Source: Afipia sp. P52-10
Lineage (GTDB): Bacteria; Pseudomonadota; Alphaproteobacteria; Rhizobiales; Xanthobacteraceae
DNA length: 64,000 nucleotides
Reading direction: 5' to 3'
Assembly: GCF_000516555.1 (NCBI RefSeq)
Contig: NZ_AZSJ01000003.1
Span: forward strand, 687,186 to 751,185
How positions within the stretch are numbered: position 1 is the first letter of the stretch; each line of letters opens with the position of its first letter. The notes beneath the pieces are model-generated. The model was not told the DNA's origin. It did not search any database and worked only from the letters and a program-made list of their open reading frames with translations. Positions 30,495-39,617 of this stretch are shown here, in pieces. Position numbers and translations under genes: made by a program.

Positions 30495-31751
30495 ATGGCC
30501 GGCTTCCTTCAGCATCTCCGCAGCGGCGACTGGCTGACCGCCGAGCGCATCCGCGGCTACAGCATCATCCTGCTGGTCATCGGCACCCTCGGCCTGACCG
30601 GCTGGATCGCGATGGCGGACGGGCTGATCGACCGCAACGGCAAGCCGATCGGCACCGACTTCTCCAACGTCTACGCCGCAGGCGTGCTGACGCTGGATGG
30701 CAAGGCCGCCGGCGCCTACGACCCGCAGCTGCAGCACGCGGCCGAGAAGCAGGTGTTCGGCCGCGACGACGTCCCCTTCTTCGGCTGGCACTATCCGCCG
30801 TTCTTCCTGCTCGCCGCCGCAGCACTGGCGACGCTGCCCTATGCGCTCGCGCTGTTCGCCTGGATGGCGCTGACCATTCCGCTCTACCTCGCGAGCCTCC
30901 GCGCGATCTGTACCGGCACAACCTTTCCCTCCTCGTTCCGCCTGCGCGACATCCTGCTCGTCGCCGCGGCGTTTCCCGCCGTGTTCGTCAATCTCGGTCA
31001 CGGCCAGAACGGTTTCCTCACCACCGCTCTGCTCGGCGGCGCGCTGGTGCTGCTGGATCGCAGGCCGATCATCGCCGGCGTGCTGATCGGTCTGCTCGCC
31101 TACAAGCCGCAATTCGGCGTGCTGATCCCGCTGGTGCTGCTGGTGACGTGGCGCTGGCGCGTGATCGCAGCGGCGACGGCGACCATCGCAGCGCTCGCGC
31201 TCGTCAGCACTGCGCTGCTCGGCATGGGCGTGTGGCACGCCTTCGCTGCTTCCGCCGAGTACAGCCGCGTCGTCGTGCTGGAAGCCGGCGCGACCGGCTG
31301 GGAGAAAATCCAGTCGTTGTTCTCCGCCGTGCGCGCGCTCGGCGGCTCCGTTCATATCGCCTATGCGGCCCAGGGCATGCTGATGCTCGCGCTCGCGGCG
31401 AGCCTCGTCTGGCTCTGGCGCAGCCGTGCAGCCTATGAGCTGAAGGCGGCCGCACTCGCGCTCGCCTGCCTGCTCGCCACGCCCTACGTGCTCGACTACG
31501 ACTTTGCAGCGATGGCGGTGGCGATCGCCTTCCTGGTCCGGCATGGCGCCGCTCATGGCTTCCGTGGCTACGAGATCACGCTGCTCGCGCTCGCCTGGAT
31601 CATGCCGCTGATCGCCCGCACGGTGATGAGCGCGACCGGCGTGCCGCTCGGCTTGATCGTGCTGCTGACGCTCTATGGACTGACGCTGCGTCGGGCCTTG
31701 CAGGATGTGCGCATGAGTACACATCAGGCCGCCCAACTCGCAAACGCTTGA
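30495..31751 (+). CDS. Membrane glycosyltransferase, DUF2029/GT87 family
   Basis: A 418-aa inner-membrane protein with about 10 hydrophobic helices. Family landmarks are GTDFSNVYAAG (an early acidic residue after the first helix, the presumed catalytic region), WHYPPFFLL and NLGHGQNGFL. These enzymes are thought to move sugars from polyprenyl-phosphate donors to lipids or wall polymers. No glycan genes are nearby, so the acceptor is unknown. ATG 30495 was chosen; GTG 30483 is equally possible because neither has a clear ribosome site. Confidence 0.83.
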   Translation: MAGFLQHLRSGDWLTAERIRGYSIILLVIGTLGLTGWIAMADGLIDRNGKPIGTDFSNVYAAGVLTLDGKAAGAYDPQLQHAAEKQVFGRDDVPFFGWHYPPFFLLAAAALATLPYALALFAWMALTIPLYLASLRAICTGTTFPSSFRLRDILLVAAAFPAVFVNLGHGQNGFLTTALLGGALVLLDRRPIIAGVLIGLLAYKPQFGVLIPLVLLVTWRWRVIAAATATIAALALVSTALLGMGVWHAFAASAEYSRVVVLEAGATGWEKIQSLFSAVRALGGSVHIAYAAQGMLMLALAASLVWLWRSRAAYELKAAALALACLLATPYVLDYDFAAMAVAIAFLVRHGAAHGFRGYEITLLALAWIMPLIARTVMSATGVPLGLIVLLTLYGLTLRRALQDVRMSTHQAAQLANA

Positions 31752-31929
31752 TCGCTTTCAAGCCCGCGTGAGAGGTGCGTTATGCTGCGAAGCAGCAAAG
31801 CGCGGTGATTTCAATCCATTCCAACTGCGCGCCCTTGCAACGCGGCACAGCGCCCCCCATCCTATGACCGCGGGGGACGCGGACCGAGGCGTGGAGCCTC
31901 GCGGACGCATGCGTTGAAGGGTCGTCGGG

Positions 31930-32580
31930 ATGTATACGCTTTATTCGATGCAACGGTCGGGCAACAGCTACAAGGCCCGGCTGGCATTGGCGTTGCTCTC
32001 GACACCGTACCAACTGGTCGAGGTCGACATCCTGCGCGGCGAAAGCCGCACGCCCGATTTCCTGAAAAAGAATCCGAGCGGCCAGGTGCCGCTGCTCGAG
32101 GTCGCCCCCAACCGCTACCTCGCCGAATCCAACGCCATCCTGTGGTATCTCGCCGGCGGCTCGCCGCTCGCGCCCGACGACCGCATCGATCGGGCCGAGG
32201 CGCTGCAGTGGATGTTCTTCGAGCAGCATGCGCTGGAGCCGAACATCGGCGCCGCCTACTTCTGGCTCGCGCTGGTGCGCGGCGGCCGCGAGTTGCACTC
32301 GCATTCGCTGGAGGACTGGATGGAGCGCGGCTATCGCGCGCTGCAGGTGATGGACAATCACCTGAAGACCCACGACTACTTTGCCGCCGGCCGGCTGACC
32401 GTGGCCGACATCGCGCTCTACGCCTACACCCATGTCGCCGAACAATGCGATTTCGACCTCGGCGCGTTTCCCGCCATCCGCCGCTGGCTCGACCGGGTGG
32501 CGCGGCAGCCGGGCTACGTGGCGATGGACTGGCAGCCCGATCAGGCGGACGAGCGCCACAAGCAGGCCGTCGCCGGCTGA
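31930..32580 (+). CDS. Glutathione S-transferase family protein
   Basis: A 216-aa protein with a thioredoxin-like N-domain (1-80: SGNSYKARLAL, NPSGQVPLLE, ESNAILWYL) and a helical C-domain (LTVADIALYAYTHVAEQ). The active-site Ser in the SMQRSGNS loop is a plausible glutathione-activating residue, as in theta/beta-like classes. The C-terminal tail is longer than in the transferase at 10137. It probably detoxifies electrophiles. No partner gene is adjacent. Confidence 0.9.
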   Translation: MYTLYSMQRSGNSYKARLALALLSTPYQLVEVDILRGESRTPDFLKKNPSGQVPLLEVAPNRYLAESNAILWYLAGGSPLAPDDRIDRAEALQWMFFEQHALEPNIGAAYFWLALVRGGRELHSHSLEDWMERGYRALQVMDNHLKTHDYFAAGRLTVADIALYAYTHVAEQCDFDLGAFPAIRRWLDRVARQPGYVAMDWQPDQADERHKQAVAG

Positions 32581-32767
32581 CATCTGCGCGCGAGCCTTCG
32601 CCCACCCGCAGGCAGAACCGTCCCGGAGGCATCGGCGGGTGTGCCACAATCCCGCCATCGTTTCGACGCGGCGCGCGAGAAATCCCGACAACGGAGCGAC
32701 AGGATTCTTGGCCATGTTTCAAGACGCGCTGATTCGCGCGCATTGAATTCATCAAGGACTTTGACCC

Positions 32768-32941
32768 ATGAACCGGCCCGCCCTCGAGGCAAAGGGCTTT
32801 CAGACCAGTGTGCCGCACGCCTCCGCACGGCGGTATGCGAACGCCCTGGCCACCGTATTGATGGCCGGCGCGCTGACGCTGGCGACGCTGATCGTTGTCG
32901 CAACCGTATCGCTGGAAGTCGTGAAGGCTGCGACGCTTTAA
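32768..32941 (+). CDS. 57-aa single-pass membrane protein
   Basis: The frame reads MNRPALEAKGFQTS and ends VKAATL, with a positively charged first half (about 1-25) and one hydrophobic helix (about 27-52), so the N-terminus is probably cytoplasmic. AAGGA lies 9 nt before the ATG. It is 45 bp upstream of the PQQ sugar dehydrogenase gene and could be its membrane partner or a stand-alone small protein. Supported by the ribosome site, codon-like composition and helix; family unknown. Confidence 0.55.
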   Translation: MNRPALEAKGFQTSVPHASARRYANALATVLMAGALTLATLIVVATVSLEVVKAATL

Positions 32942-32986
32942 TCCACAGCACTTAATAGCAACGACGACCGACCGGAGTCGGACGCC

Positions 32987-34150
32987 ATGAAGACGCCTCT
33001 CGTCATCGTAACCGCGACGCTGAGCGCGGCGATCGCCGTGACGGCATCGCTGCTGATCGTCACCGCCACGCGCGGCGCCAACGCGACGTTCGAATCCTCG
33101 GCAGGTCCGCTCGAGGTAGAGACGGCGGCAAGCGGCCTCGTCCATCCCTGGGGCCTCGCCTTCCTGCCCGACGGCCGCATGCTGGTGACGGAACGGCCGG
33201 GCCGGCTGCGCGTCGTCGCCCGCAACGGCCAGATCTCGCCGCCGGTCGCGGGCGTGCCCGGGGTCTGGGCTTCGGGCCAAGGCGGCCTGCTCGACGTCGC
33301 GCTCGACAAGGATTTCGCGGGCAACGCGGCGATCTATCTCTGCTATGCGGAGCGCACCTCCGGCGGCGGCCGGACCGCGGTGACGCGCGCGACCTTCAAC
33401 GACGAGGCCCAGCCGCGGCTGACCAATACGAAGGTGATCTTCCGCCAGGAGGGCCCGCTCTCCTCGGGCAACCACTTCGGCTGCCGCTTCGCGCAAGGCG
33501 CGGACGGCAACCTGTTCGTCGCGCTCGGCGATCACTTCGGCCCGCGCGACGAGGCGCAGAACCTCGCCAACCACCTCGGCAAGATCGTCCGCATCGCCCC
33601 CGACGGCGCCGTGCCGAAGGACAATCCGTTCGTCGGACGCAATGACGCGAAGCCGGAGATCTGGAGCTACGGCCATCGCAACGTGCAGGCGCTGGCGCTG
33701 CATCCCGTCACCGGCAGGCTGTGGGAGATCGAGCATGGTCCGCGCGGCGGTGACGAGGTCAACGTGGTCGAGAAGGGCAAGAACTACGGCTGGCCGGTGA
33801 TCGGCTACGGCGTCGATTACTCGGGCGCGAAGATCCACCAGGGCACGGCCAAGGACGGCATGGAGCAGCCGGTCAAATACTGGGTGCCCTCGATCGCCCC
33901 GTCGGGCATGGCTTTCTACACCGGCAACCTGTTCCCGGCCTGGCGCGGCAGCCTGTTCACCGGCGCGCTCGCCGGCGCCATGCTGGTGCGGCTCTCCCTC
34001 GACGGGGAAAAGGTCACCGGCGAGGAGCGGCTGCTGCAGAACCTGAGCGAGCGCATCCGCGACGTGCGACAGGGGCCGGACGGCGCGCTCTGGCTGCTGA
34101 CCGACAGCCCGGCCGGGCGCGTCCTGCGCGTCTCACCGGCCAAGAAGTAG
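32987..34150 (+). CDS. PQQ-dependent aldose sugar dehydrogenase, periplasmic
   Basis: A 387-aa exported six-bladed beta-propeller. The signal peptide or anchor is at 1-30. Family marks are [20 protein letters not shown], a catalytic His-containing loop, [13 protein letters not shown] and [14 protein letters not shown], which forms part of the calcium and PQQ site. It oxidises aldoses to lactones with PQQ. PQQ synthesis genes are not in the window. It follows the 57-aa membrane gene closely. Asd/YliI-type enzymes are the nearest relatives by motif. Confidence 0.9.
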   Translation: MKTPLVIVTATLSAAIAVTASLLIVTATRGANATFESSAGPLEVETAASGLVHPWGLAFLPDGRMLVTERPGRLRVVARNGQISPPVAGVPGVWASGQGGLLDVALDKDFAGNAAIYLCYAERTSGGGRTAVTRATFNDEAQPRLTNTKVIFRQEGPLSSGNHFGCRFAQGADGNLFVALGDHFGPRDEAQNLANHLGKIVRIAPDGAVPKDNPFVGRNDAKPEIWSYGHRNVQALALHPVTGRLWEIEHGPRGGDEVNVVEKGKNYGWPVIGYGVDYSGAKIHQGTAKDGMEQPVKYWVPSIAPSGMAFYTGNLFPAWRGSLFTGALAGAMLVRLSLDGEKVTGEERLLQNLSERIRDVRQGPDGALWLLTDSPAGRVLRVSPAKK

Positions 34151-34168
34151 CCGACGCAGCCGGCAGCC

Positions 34169-34534
34169 TCACCACTTGTGGAAGATGAAGAACGCGCCCG
34201 CAGCGATCAGCGCAAAGCCCGCGGCATGATTCCAGCCGAGCGGCTCCTTCAGGTACAGCACCGAGAAGGCGGCGAACACGAGCAGCGTCACCACCTCCTG
34301 GATCGTCTTCAACTGCGCCGCCGAATAGACCTCGCTGCCCCAGCGATTGGCCGGCACCGCCAGGCAATATTCGACGAGGGCGATGCCCCAGCTCACCAGA
34401 ATGACGAGCGGCAGCCAGGACTGCTTGAACTTGAGGTGGCCATACCAGGCGAAGGTCATGAACACGTTGGAGGCCAGCAGCATCAAAACCGGCAAGAGGA
34501 ATGGCGTGACAGATGCGGGAAGCGACGCGGGCAT
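34169..34534 (-). CDS. DUF486 family small membrane protein
   Basis: A 121-aa protein with four hydrophobic helices (LMLLASNVFMTFAWYGHL, LPLVILVSWGIALVEYCL, EVVTLLVFAAFSVLYL, AAGFALIAAGAFFIF) and the DUF486 patterns FMTFAWYGHLKF and LKEPLGWNHAAGF. Small multidrug-like topology is a possibility; function unproven. AAGGATCG precedes ATG 34534; a longer in-frame start at 34639 was rejected as Arg-rich and without a ribosome site. It is convergent with the PQQ dehydrogenase. Confidence 0.85.
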   Translation of the reverse strand: MPASLPASVTPFLLPVLMLLASNVFMTFAWYGHLKFKQSWLPLVILVSWGIALVEYCLAVPANRWGSEVYSAAQLKTIQEVVTLLVFAAFSVLYLKEPLGWNHAAGFALIAAGAFFIFHKW

Positions 34535-34832
34535 GGCGATCCTTGTACGGTTACGGTCCTTGCACACAGCTTTTCGGCGACAAAACGCCGCTTGGCGAGC
34601 GCCAGGAGCGGCTGTGGATAACTTTCGCGTCATCGCCATGTAACACGGCGGCCCTAACCGTAGCGTGCGCGGATCGATCCCCGTCCAGATCCGGCACCCC
34701 CAAAGCGGTCCCTGTCAGTCGCCGCGTCTGACAGGGATCGCATTTTTTTCCCCTGACCGCGGAACCGCCGATCGGCGCCACTCGCAGCCGACAGAACCGC
34801 TGCGTGCGGATATTTCATGCAATGTCCACGCC

Positions 34833-35756
34833 ATGCAGATGCTTGACTCTGATTCCACAAAGCTGAATCCAGAGCCTGCCGCCCGCGCCGATGCCCCGCA
34901 AACTTTTGAGCCGATGATCCGCTGCTTTTTCGTTGCCCTCAGCTTCGTGGCCCTGACGCTGGTGCTGCTGCCGTTCCAGCTGATCGGCATGGTCTTCAAG
35001 CTGCCGATCCAGCGGAGCATCCCCTATTTCTATCATCGCATGCTGTGCGCGCTGATGGGCGTGCGGATTCGCGAGATCGGCAAGCGCTCGCCGGACTTCC
35101 CGCTGCTGATCCTCGCCAACCATGCCTCCTGGCTCGACATCGTCGTCATCACCGCGCTGACGCCGGCGGTGTTCGTCGCCAAGAAGGAGGTCGCAAGCTG
35201 GCCGGTGTTCGGCTGGCTCGCCAGGCTGCAGCGCACCGTGTTCATCGATCGCGAGCGGCGACATCGGACCGGCGCCGCGACCCAGGAGATCGCCGAGCGG
35301 CTGCTCGGCGGCGACGCGGTGGTGCTGTTCGCGGAAGGCACCTCCAGCGACGGCAACCGCATCCTCCCCTTCCGTTCCGCCCTGATCGGCGCGGTGCATC
35401 ATGCGATCGGCACCTCGACGCACCACGAGCGCGTCACCGTGCAGCCGCTGTCGCTCGCCTATGTCAATCTCAACGGCCTGCCGATGGGCCGCACGCTGCG
35501 CAACCGCGTCGCCTGGTACGGCGATGCCGACCTTATTCCGCATCTGCTCGGCGTCTGCGCCAGCGGCGCGATCGATGTCACCGTCACCTGGGGCGAGCCG
35601 GTCTCCTACGACATGAACGCCGACCGCAAGGACATCGCCCGCGTCGCCGAACAGGCGGTGCGGACGATGACCGCGCGCGGGCGACGCATGGGGGACAACG
35701 ACATCGGCAGCACCGAGCCGGCCACTGCGCCGCCGTCGGTCGCCGCCGTCGGCTGA
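34833..35756 (+). CDS. 1-acyl-sn-glycerol-3-phosphate acyltransferase (PlsC/OlsA type)
   Basis: A 307-aa acyltransferase with an N-terminal membrane segment (about 33-55). Motif I is NHASWLD (NHX4D), motif III EGTSSDGNRILPF. It should acylate lysophosphatidate to phosphatidate, or an ornithine-lipid precursor as OlsA does. The C-terminal 25 residues are Pro/Ala-rich and probably disordered. The start is uncertain: ATG 34833 and 34839 are both possible and neither has a strong ribosome site. Confidence 0.85.
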   Translation: MQMLDSDSTKLNPEPAARADAPQTFEPMIRCFFVALSFVALTLVLLPFQLIGMVFKLPIQRSIPYFYHRMLCALMGVRIREIGKRSPDFPLLILANHASWLDIVVITALTPAVFVAKKEVASWPVFGWLARLQRTVFIDRERRHRTGAATQEIAERLLGGDAVVLFAEGTSSDGNRILPFRSALIGAVHHAIGTSTHHERVTVQPLSLAYVNLNGLPMGRTLRNRVAWYGDADLIPHLLGVCASGAIDVTVTWGEPVSYDMNADRKDIARVAEQAVRTMTARGRRMGDNDIGSTEPATAPPSVAAVG

Positions 35757-35786
35757 TGCGGCACCACGCCTGCCTTGGTTGCGCGG

Positions 35787-36431
35787 TTAGCGTCCGGCCT
35801 TCAGCCGCGCGACTTGGGCTTCCAGTTCGGCAATGCGCCGGTCGCGCTCGGCGACGACGGGAATGACATCGGCGATGTCGAGCTTCTGCGGAATATGCTG
35901 CGGACAGTTGGAATCCCATGCGGCGATCGTGAATACGATCACCTGCTCGGGCCGCGCTGCATAGTCCTTCGGCATCAGGCTTTGCAGCAGCGCCGGATCG
36001 TCCTCGATCAGGCGCGCCGTGCCCCAGATCTTGATCCGGCGGCGATTGAGATAATCGATCAGGAACAGATACGCCTTCGGATTCTCGGCGAGGTTTCCGG
36101 CGGTGATGTACTGGCGATTGCCGGTGAAGTCGGCGAAGGCGAGCGTCCGCTCGTCCAGCACATGCAGGAAGCCCGGCGGGCCGCCGCGATGCTGGATGTA
36201 GGGCTGGCCGTCGGCTGTGGCTGTGGCGAGAAGAAAACTCGTCTGCGCGGCGATGAAGGCGGCAAGATCCTCGGTGACGGTGGTGCGCCAGCCCCGCTCT
36301 TCAGCCTTGTGATAGGCGGCGCGCGATCCCTTGCGCGCCTGCACGGCTTTCACCGACGGCGTAAAGGCCACGTCGCTGGCATAGGTCTTCTTGTCTCCAG
36401 CCTCCGGCCCGGCTGCGTTCTGGCTCTCCAT
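35787..36431 (-). CDS. Pyridoxamine 5'-phosphate oxidase-fold protein with coiled-coil tail
   Basis: A 214-aa soluble protein. The split-barrel core (50-170) has LLATATADGQPYIQHRGGPPGFLHV, NRQYITAGNL and the Pro/Gly loop usual for flavin-binding members. The last 30 residues (VAERDRRIAELEAQVARL) form a predicted coiled coil, suggesting oligomers. It is divergent from a LysR gene 101 bp away, the classical target arrangement, so LysR control is likely. The substrate is unknown; the paralogue at 18564 lacks the coiled coil. Confidence 0.87.
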   Translation of the reverse strand: MESQNAAGPEAGDKKTYASDVAFTPSVKAVQARKGSRAAYHKAEERGWRTTVTEDLAAFIAAQTSFLLATATADGQPYIQHRGGPPGFLHVLDERTLAFADFTGNRQYITAGNLAENPKAYLFLIDYLNRRRIKIWGTARLIEDDPALLQSLMPKDYAARPEQVIVFTIAAWDSNCPQHIPQKLDIADVIPVVAERDRRIAELEAQVARLKAGR

Positions 36432-36497
36432 GGCGGCAAATCCTCGCGACGACCCGCCAAAGATAGGGCGTCCCGAATTCCGGGATAATCACGCTAT

Positions 36498-36527
36498 TTG
36501 ACAATTTATTATTGCAATTCATAGAAT
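36498..36527 (+). promoter_or_regulatory. Promoter of the LysR gene, predicting a leaderless mRNA
   Basis: A perfect TTGACA (36498-36503), 18-bp spacer and TAGAAT (36522-36527, 5 of 6 to consensus). The ATG of the LysR gene is at 36533, 6 bp after the -10 box, so transcription should start at or beside the start codon. The region is AT-rich and also contains caat-ttatt-attg symmetry. Confidence 0.6.
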
Positions 36528-36532
36528 AATTC

Positions 36533-37423
36533 ATGGACCGGTTCGAAGCCATGTCCGCCTTCGTGGCGGTGGTCGATCACAACGGCTTCGCGCCAGCCGC
36601 GCGGCGGCTCGGCTTGTCGCCATCCGGCGTGACGCGGCTGGTGGCCGCGCTGGAGGAGCACCTCGGCATCACGCTGCTGCGACGAACCACGCGCTCGATG
36701 ACGCTGACGGACGCAGGCGCGCGCTACCTCGAACGGGCGCGAAGAATTTTGAGCGAAGTCGCCGAAGCGGAAAGCTCGGCGCAGGCCGAAAGGCTTGCGC
36801 CCTCCGGGCGGCTGATCGTTTCGGCGCCGGTGAGCTTCGGCCGCATGCATGTCGCGCCGCTGATGGCGGATTATCTGAAGCAGCATCCGGACGTGTCGGG
36901 CGAACTGATGCTGTCGGATCGCTTCGTCAACCTGGTGGAGGAAGGCTACGATCTCGCGCTGCGGATCGGCTTTCTCGCGGACTCGAGCCTGGTCGCCCGC
37001 CGCATCGGCGCAACGCGACGCATCGTCGTCGCTGCTCCATCCTACCTGAAGCGCCGTGGCACGCCGCAAACGCCGGACGATCTGCACGCTTTTGATACGA
37101 TCAGCTTCCGCGGGCTCGGCGACAGCACCGGCTGGCGTTTCGCCGCGAATGGTATCGATCACCGTGTCACAGTGGCGTCACGGTACGCCACCAACAGTGC
37201 GGACAGCGCGATCCGGTACGCGGCCGATGGCGGCGGCCTTGCGCAGGTGCTCGCCTATCAAGCCGCGGATGCGATCAGGGAGAAGCGATTGACCATCGTC
37301 CTGCAGAACTACGAACGGCCGGCCCAGCCGATCCAATTCGTCTATCCGGCATCGCGCTTGTTGTCTGCGAAAGTCCGAACCTTCGTCGATCTTGCGCTGG
37401 CGACGCGTCACTGGGATTTTTAG
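36533..37423 (+). CDS. LysR-family transcriptional regulator
   Basis: A 296-aa regulator with an N-terminal winged helix-turn-helix (DRFEAMSAFVAVVDHNGFAPAARRLGLSPSGVTRL, 2-36) and a C-terminal effector domain (about 90-290). The N-terminus matches the usual LysR beginning, which fixes ATG 36533 although it has no ribosome site; translation is probably leaderless. It likely controls the divergent pyridoxamine-oxidase-fold gene. The effector is unknown. Confidence 0.9.
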   Translation: MDRFEAMSAFVAVVDHNGFAPAARRLGLSPSGVTRLVAALEEHLGITLLRRTTRSMTLTDAGARYLERARRILSEVAEAESSAQAERLAPSGRLIVSAPVSFGRMHVAPLMADYLKQHPDVSGELMLSDRFVNLVEEGYDLALRIGFLADSSLVARRIGATRRIVVAAPSYLKRRGTPQTPDDLHAFDTISFRGLGDSTGWRFAANGIDHRVTVASRYATNSADSAIRYAADGGGLAQVLAYQAADAIREKRLTIVLQNYERPAQPIQFVYPASRLLSAKVRTFVDLALATRHWDF

Positions 37424-37561
37424 CCGTGTCGCCGCGCACGCGCGGTTGCGTACGCAATAGTTCCGCTTGATTTCACCGGCCGTTTCGGCTTTGAAGCCGC
37501 GCGACGGCATTCGCGCGGCAAAGATCCGCCACTTCCGCCGTTTTTCCGGAGTACTGTGCAG

Positions 37562-38995
37562 ATGACCACGTCCGCCTCGCAGATCCATGCGAAAATTACC
37601 GGCCCCATCGTGATGATCGGCTTTGGTTCGATCGGCAAAGGCACCCTGCCGCTGATCGAAAAGCACTTCGACTACGACAAGTCGCGTTTTGTCATCGTCG
37701 ATCCGCACGAAGACGGCGAGCTCGCCAAGAAGCATGGTGTGCGCTTCATCAAACAGGGCGTGACGAAGGACAATTATCGCGAGCTGCTGGTTCCGCTGCT
37801 CACGCAGGGCGGCGGCCAGGGCTTCTGCGTCAATCTCTCGGTCGATACCGGGTCGGTCGACATCATGACGCTGTGCCGCGAGATCGGCGCGCTCTACGTC
37901 GACACGGTGGTCGAGCCGTGGCTCGGCTTCTACTTCGACAAGAACGCAGGCCCCGAGAAGCGCTCCAACTACGCGCTGCGTGAGACGCTGCTCGCCGCCA
38001 AGCACAAGAGCCCGGGTGGCCCGACCGCGGTGTCCACCTGCGGCGCGAATCCCGGCATGGTGTCGTGGTTCGTCAAGCAGGCGCTGATCAATCTCGCGAA
38101 GGACACCGGCCTCAGCGTCAACGAGCCGAAGAGCCGCGAAGGCTGGGGCGAACTGGCGATGAAGCTCGGCGTCAAGGGCATCCACATCGCCGAGCGCGAC
38201 ACGCAGCGCTCGAAGAAGCCGAAGCCGCGCGAGGTCTTCGTCAACACCTGGTCGGTGGAGGGCTTCGTTTCGGAAGGCTTGCAGCCTGCCGAACTCGGCT
38301 GGGGCACGCACGAAAAATGGATGCCGGAGAACGGCCGCGAGCACGACTTCGGCTGCAAGGCCGCGATCTATCTGCTGCAGCCCGGCGCCAACACGCGCGT
38401 CCGCTCGTGGTGTCCAACGCCGGGGCCGCAATACGGCTTTCTCGTCACCCACAACGAGTCGATCTCGATCGCCGATTACCTGACGGTGCATGACGGCCAG
38501 CGCGTCGTCTATCGCCCGACCTGCCATTACGCCTATCATCCGGCCAACGACGCGGTGCTGTCGCTGCACGAGATGTTCGGCGCCGAAGGCAAGATGCAGC
38601 CCGCGTGGCACATCCTCGACGAGAACGAGATCGAGGACGGCATCGACGAGCTCGGCGTGCTGCTCTACGGCCATGCCAAGAACGCCTACTGGTACGGCTC
38701 GCAGCTCTCGATCGAAGAGACGCGCCGCATCGCGCCGTATCAGAACGCCACCGGCCTGCAGGTGTCCTCGGCGGTGCTCGCCGGCATGGTGTGGGCGCTG
38801 GAGAATCCGACCGCCGGCATCGTCGAGGCCGATGAGCTCGACTTCCGCCGCTGCCTGGAAATCCAGTCGCCGTATCTCGGTCCGGTGAAGGGCTACTACA
38901 CCGACTGGACCCCGCTGGAAAATCGCCCCGGCCTGTTCCCGGAGGATATCGACACCAGCGATCCATGGCAGTTCAGGAACATCCTGGTGCGGTGA
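37562..38995 (+). CDS. hss: Homospermidine synthase
   Basis: A 477-aa NAD-dependent enzyme making sym-homospermidine from two putrescines, the main polyamine of many Bradyrhizobium-type bacteria. The nucleotide-binding IVMIGFGSIGKGTLP (18-32) and the conserved TCGANPGMVSWFVKQAL, HNESISIADYL and YWYGSQLS blocks are present. Length equals that of the crystallised Blastochloris viridis enzyme as I recall it. ATG 37562 was preferred to GTG 37556; GGAG is upstream. A strong terminator follows. Confidence 0.95.
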   Translation: MTTSASQIHAKITGPIVMIGFGSIGKGTLPLIEKHFDYDKSRFVIVDPHEDGELAKKHGVRFIKQGVTKDNYRELLVPLLTQGGGQGFCVNLSVDTGSVDIMTLCREIGALYVDTVVEPWLGFYFDKNAGPEKRSNYALRETLLAAKHKSPGGPTAVSTCGANPGMVSWFVKQALINLAKDTGLSVNEPKSREGWGELAMKLGVKGIHIAERDTQRSKKPKPREVFVNTWSVEGFVSEGLQPAELGWGTHEKWMPENGREHDFGCKAAIYLLQPGANTRVRSWCPTPGPQYGFLVTHNESISIADYLTVHDGQRVVYRPTCHYAYHPANDAVLSLHEMFGAEGKMQPAWHILDENEIEDGIDELGVLLYGHAKNAYWYGSQLSIEETRRIAPYQNATGLQVSSAVLAGMVWALENPTAGIVEADELDFRRCLEIQSPYLGPVKGYYTDWTPLENRPGLFPEDIDTSDPWQFRNILVR

Positions 38996-39023
38996 TCGCT
39001 CCGTATTCTTGCGAATGAAAAGG

Positions 39024-39060
39024 AAATCCCTCCCCGCCTTCCGGCGGGGAGGGATTTTTG
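39024..39060 (+). terminator. Strong terminator after the homospermidine synthase gene
   Basis: A 15-bp perfect stem (39024-39038 with 39043-39057), loop ttcc, followed by TTTTTG. Because the neighbour at 39076 is convergent and the opposite end has A residues (the T run of the other strand), it may stop transcription from both sides. Confidence 0.92.
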
Positions 39061-39075
39061 TTCAATTGCGTTGCG

Positions 39076-39450
39076 CTATTTGCGGTCGATCGGCGGCGCG
39101 CTCTTTTCAGCCGGAGCCTGCGGCAACGGCGTGCCGGTGACCGGGGGCCGATCCGATGACGCCGGCGGCGACGCGCCGGTGGTCGGCGCGCGGCCATCAT
39201 TGTCGTCGCGGCCTTGCGGCCGCGCCGGCTCTGGCGGCGGCGTGGTCGGACGCGTTCCGCCTGGGGTGGATTCGGCCGGCGCAGCCGGTGCGCTTTCACT
39301 CTGCGGGGCTTGCGCCTGCAATGTCGGTTGCGGCCGCATTTGATACAGCGCACCGCCGATCAGCAGCAAACCCGCCACCAGCATCGCGCTGCCGAACAGG
39401 CCGTCCTGCCAGAACGCTCGCCGCTTCTGCTCGTTGACCTGCTCCGTCAT
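39076..39450 (-). CDS. Membrane-anchored Pro-rich hypothetical protein
   Basis: A 124-aa protein with a short charged N-terminus, one membrane helix (about 17-36, GLFGSAMLVAGLLLIGGALY) and a long Pro/Ala/Gln-rich tail with no predicted fold. The tail probably extends into the periplasm. GGGAA precedes the ATG. No family recognised. It is convergent with homospermidine synthase. Confidence 0.65.
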   Translation of the reverse strand: MTEQVNEQKRRAFWQDGLFGSAMLVAGLLLIGGALYQMRPQPTLQAQAPQSESAPAAPAESTPGGTRPTTPPPEPARPQGRDDNDGRAPTTGASPPASSDRPPVTGTPLPQAPAEKSAPPIDRK

Positions 39451-39617
39451 GCCAAGATTCCCAGCCGTTGCACACTTCAACTCAGCGATAACGATTCAAG
39501 AGGCAGCAGGGTTCCCACGCGCAACACCTGTTGCGAACGCGAGGCCGCCTTCGACAGCGTTTCTCTGGGAGTGTTGTAGCGGAACCAGCCGGTAGCGAAC
39601 CGGCTGTGCAGGAAGGA

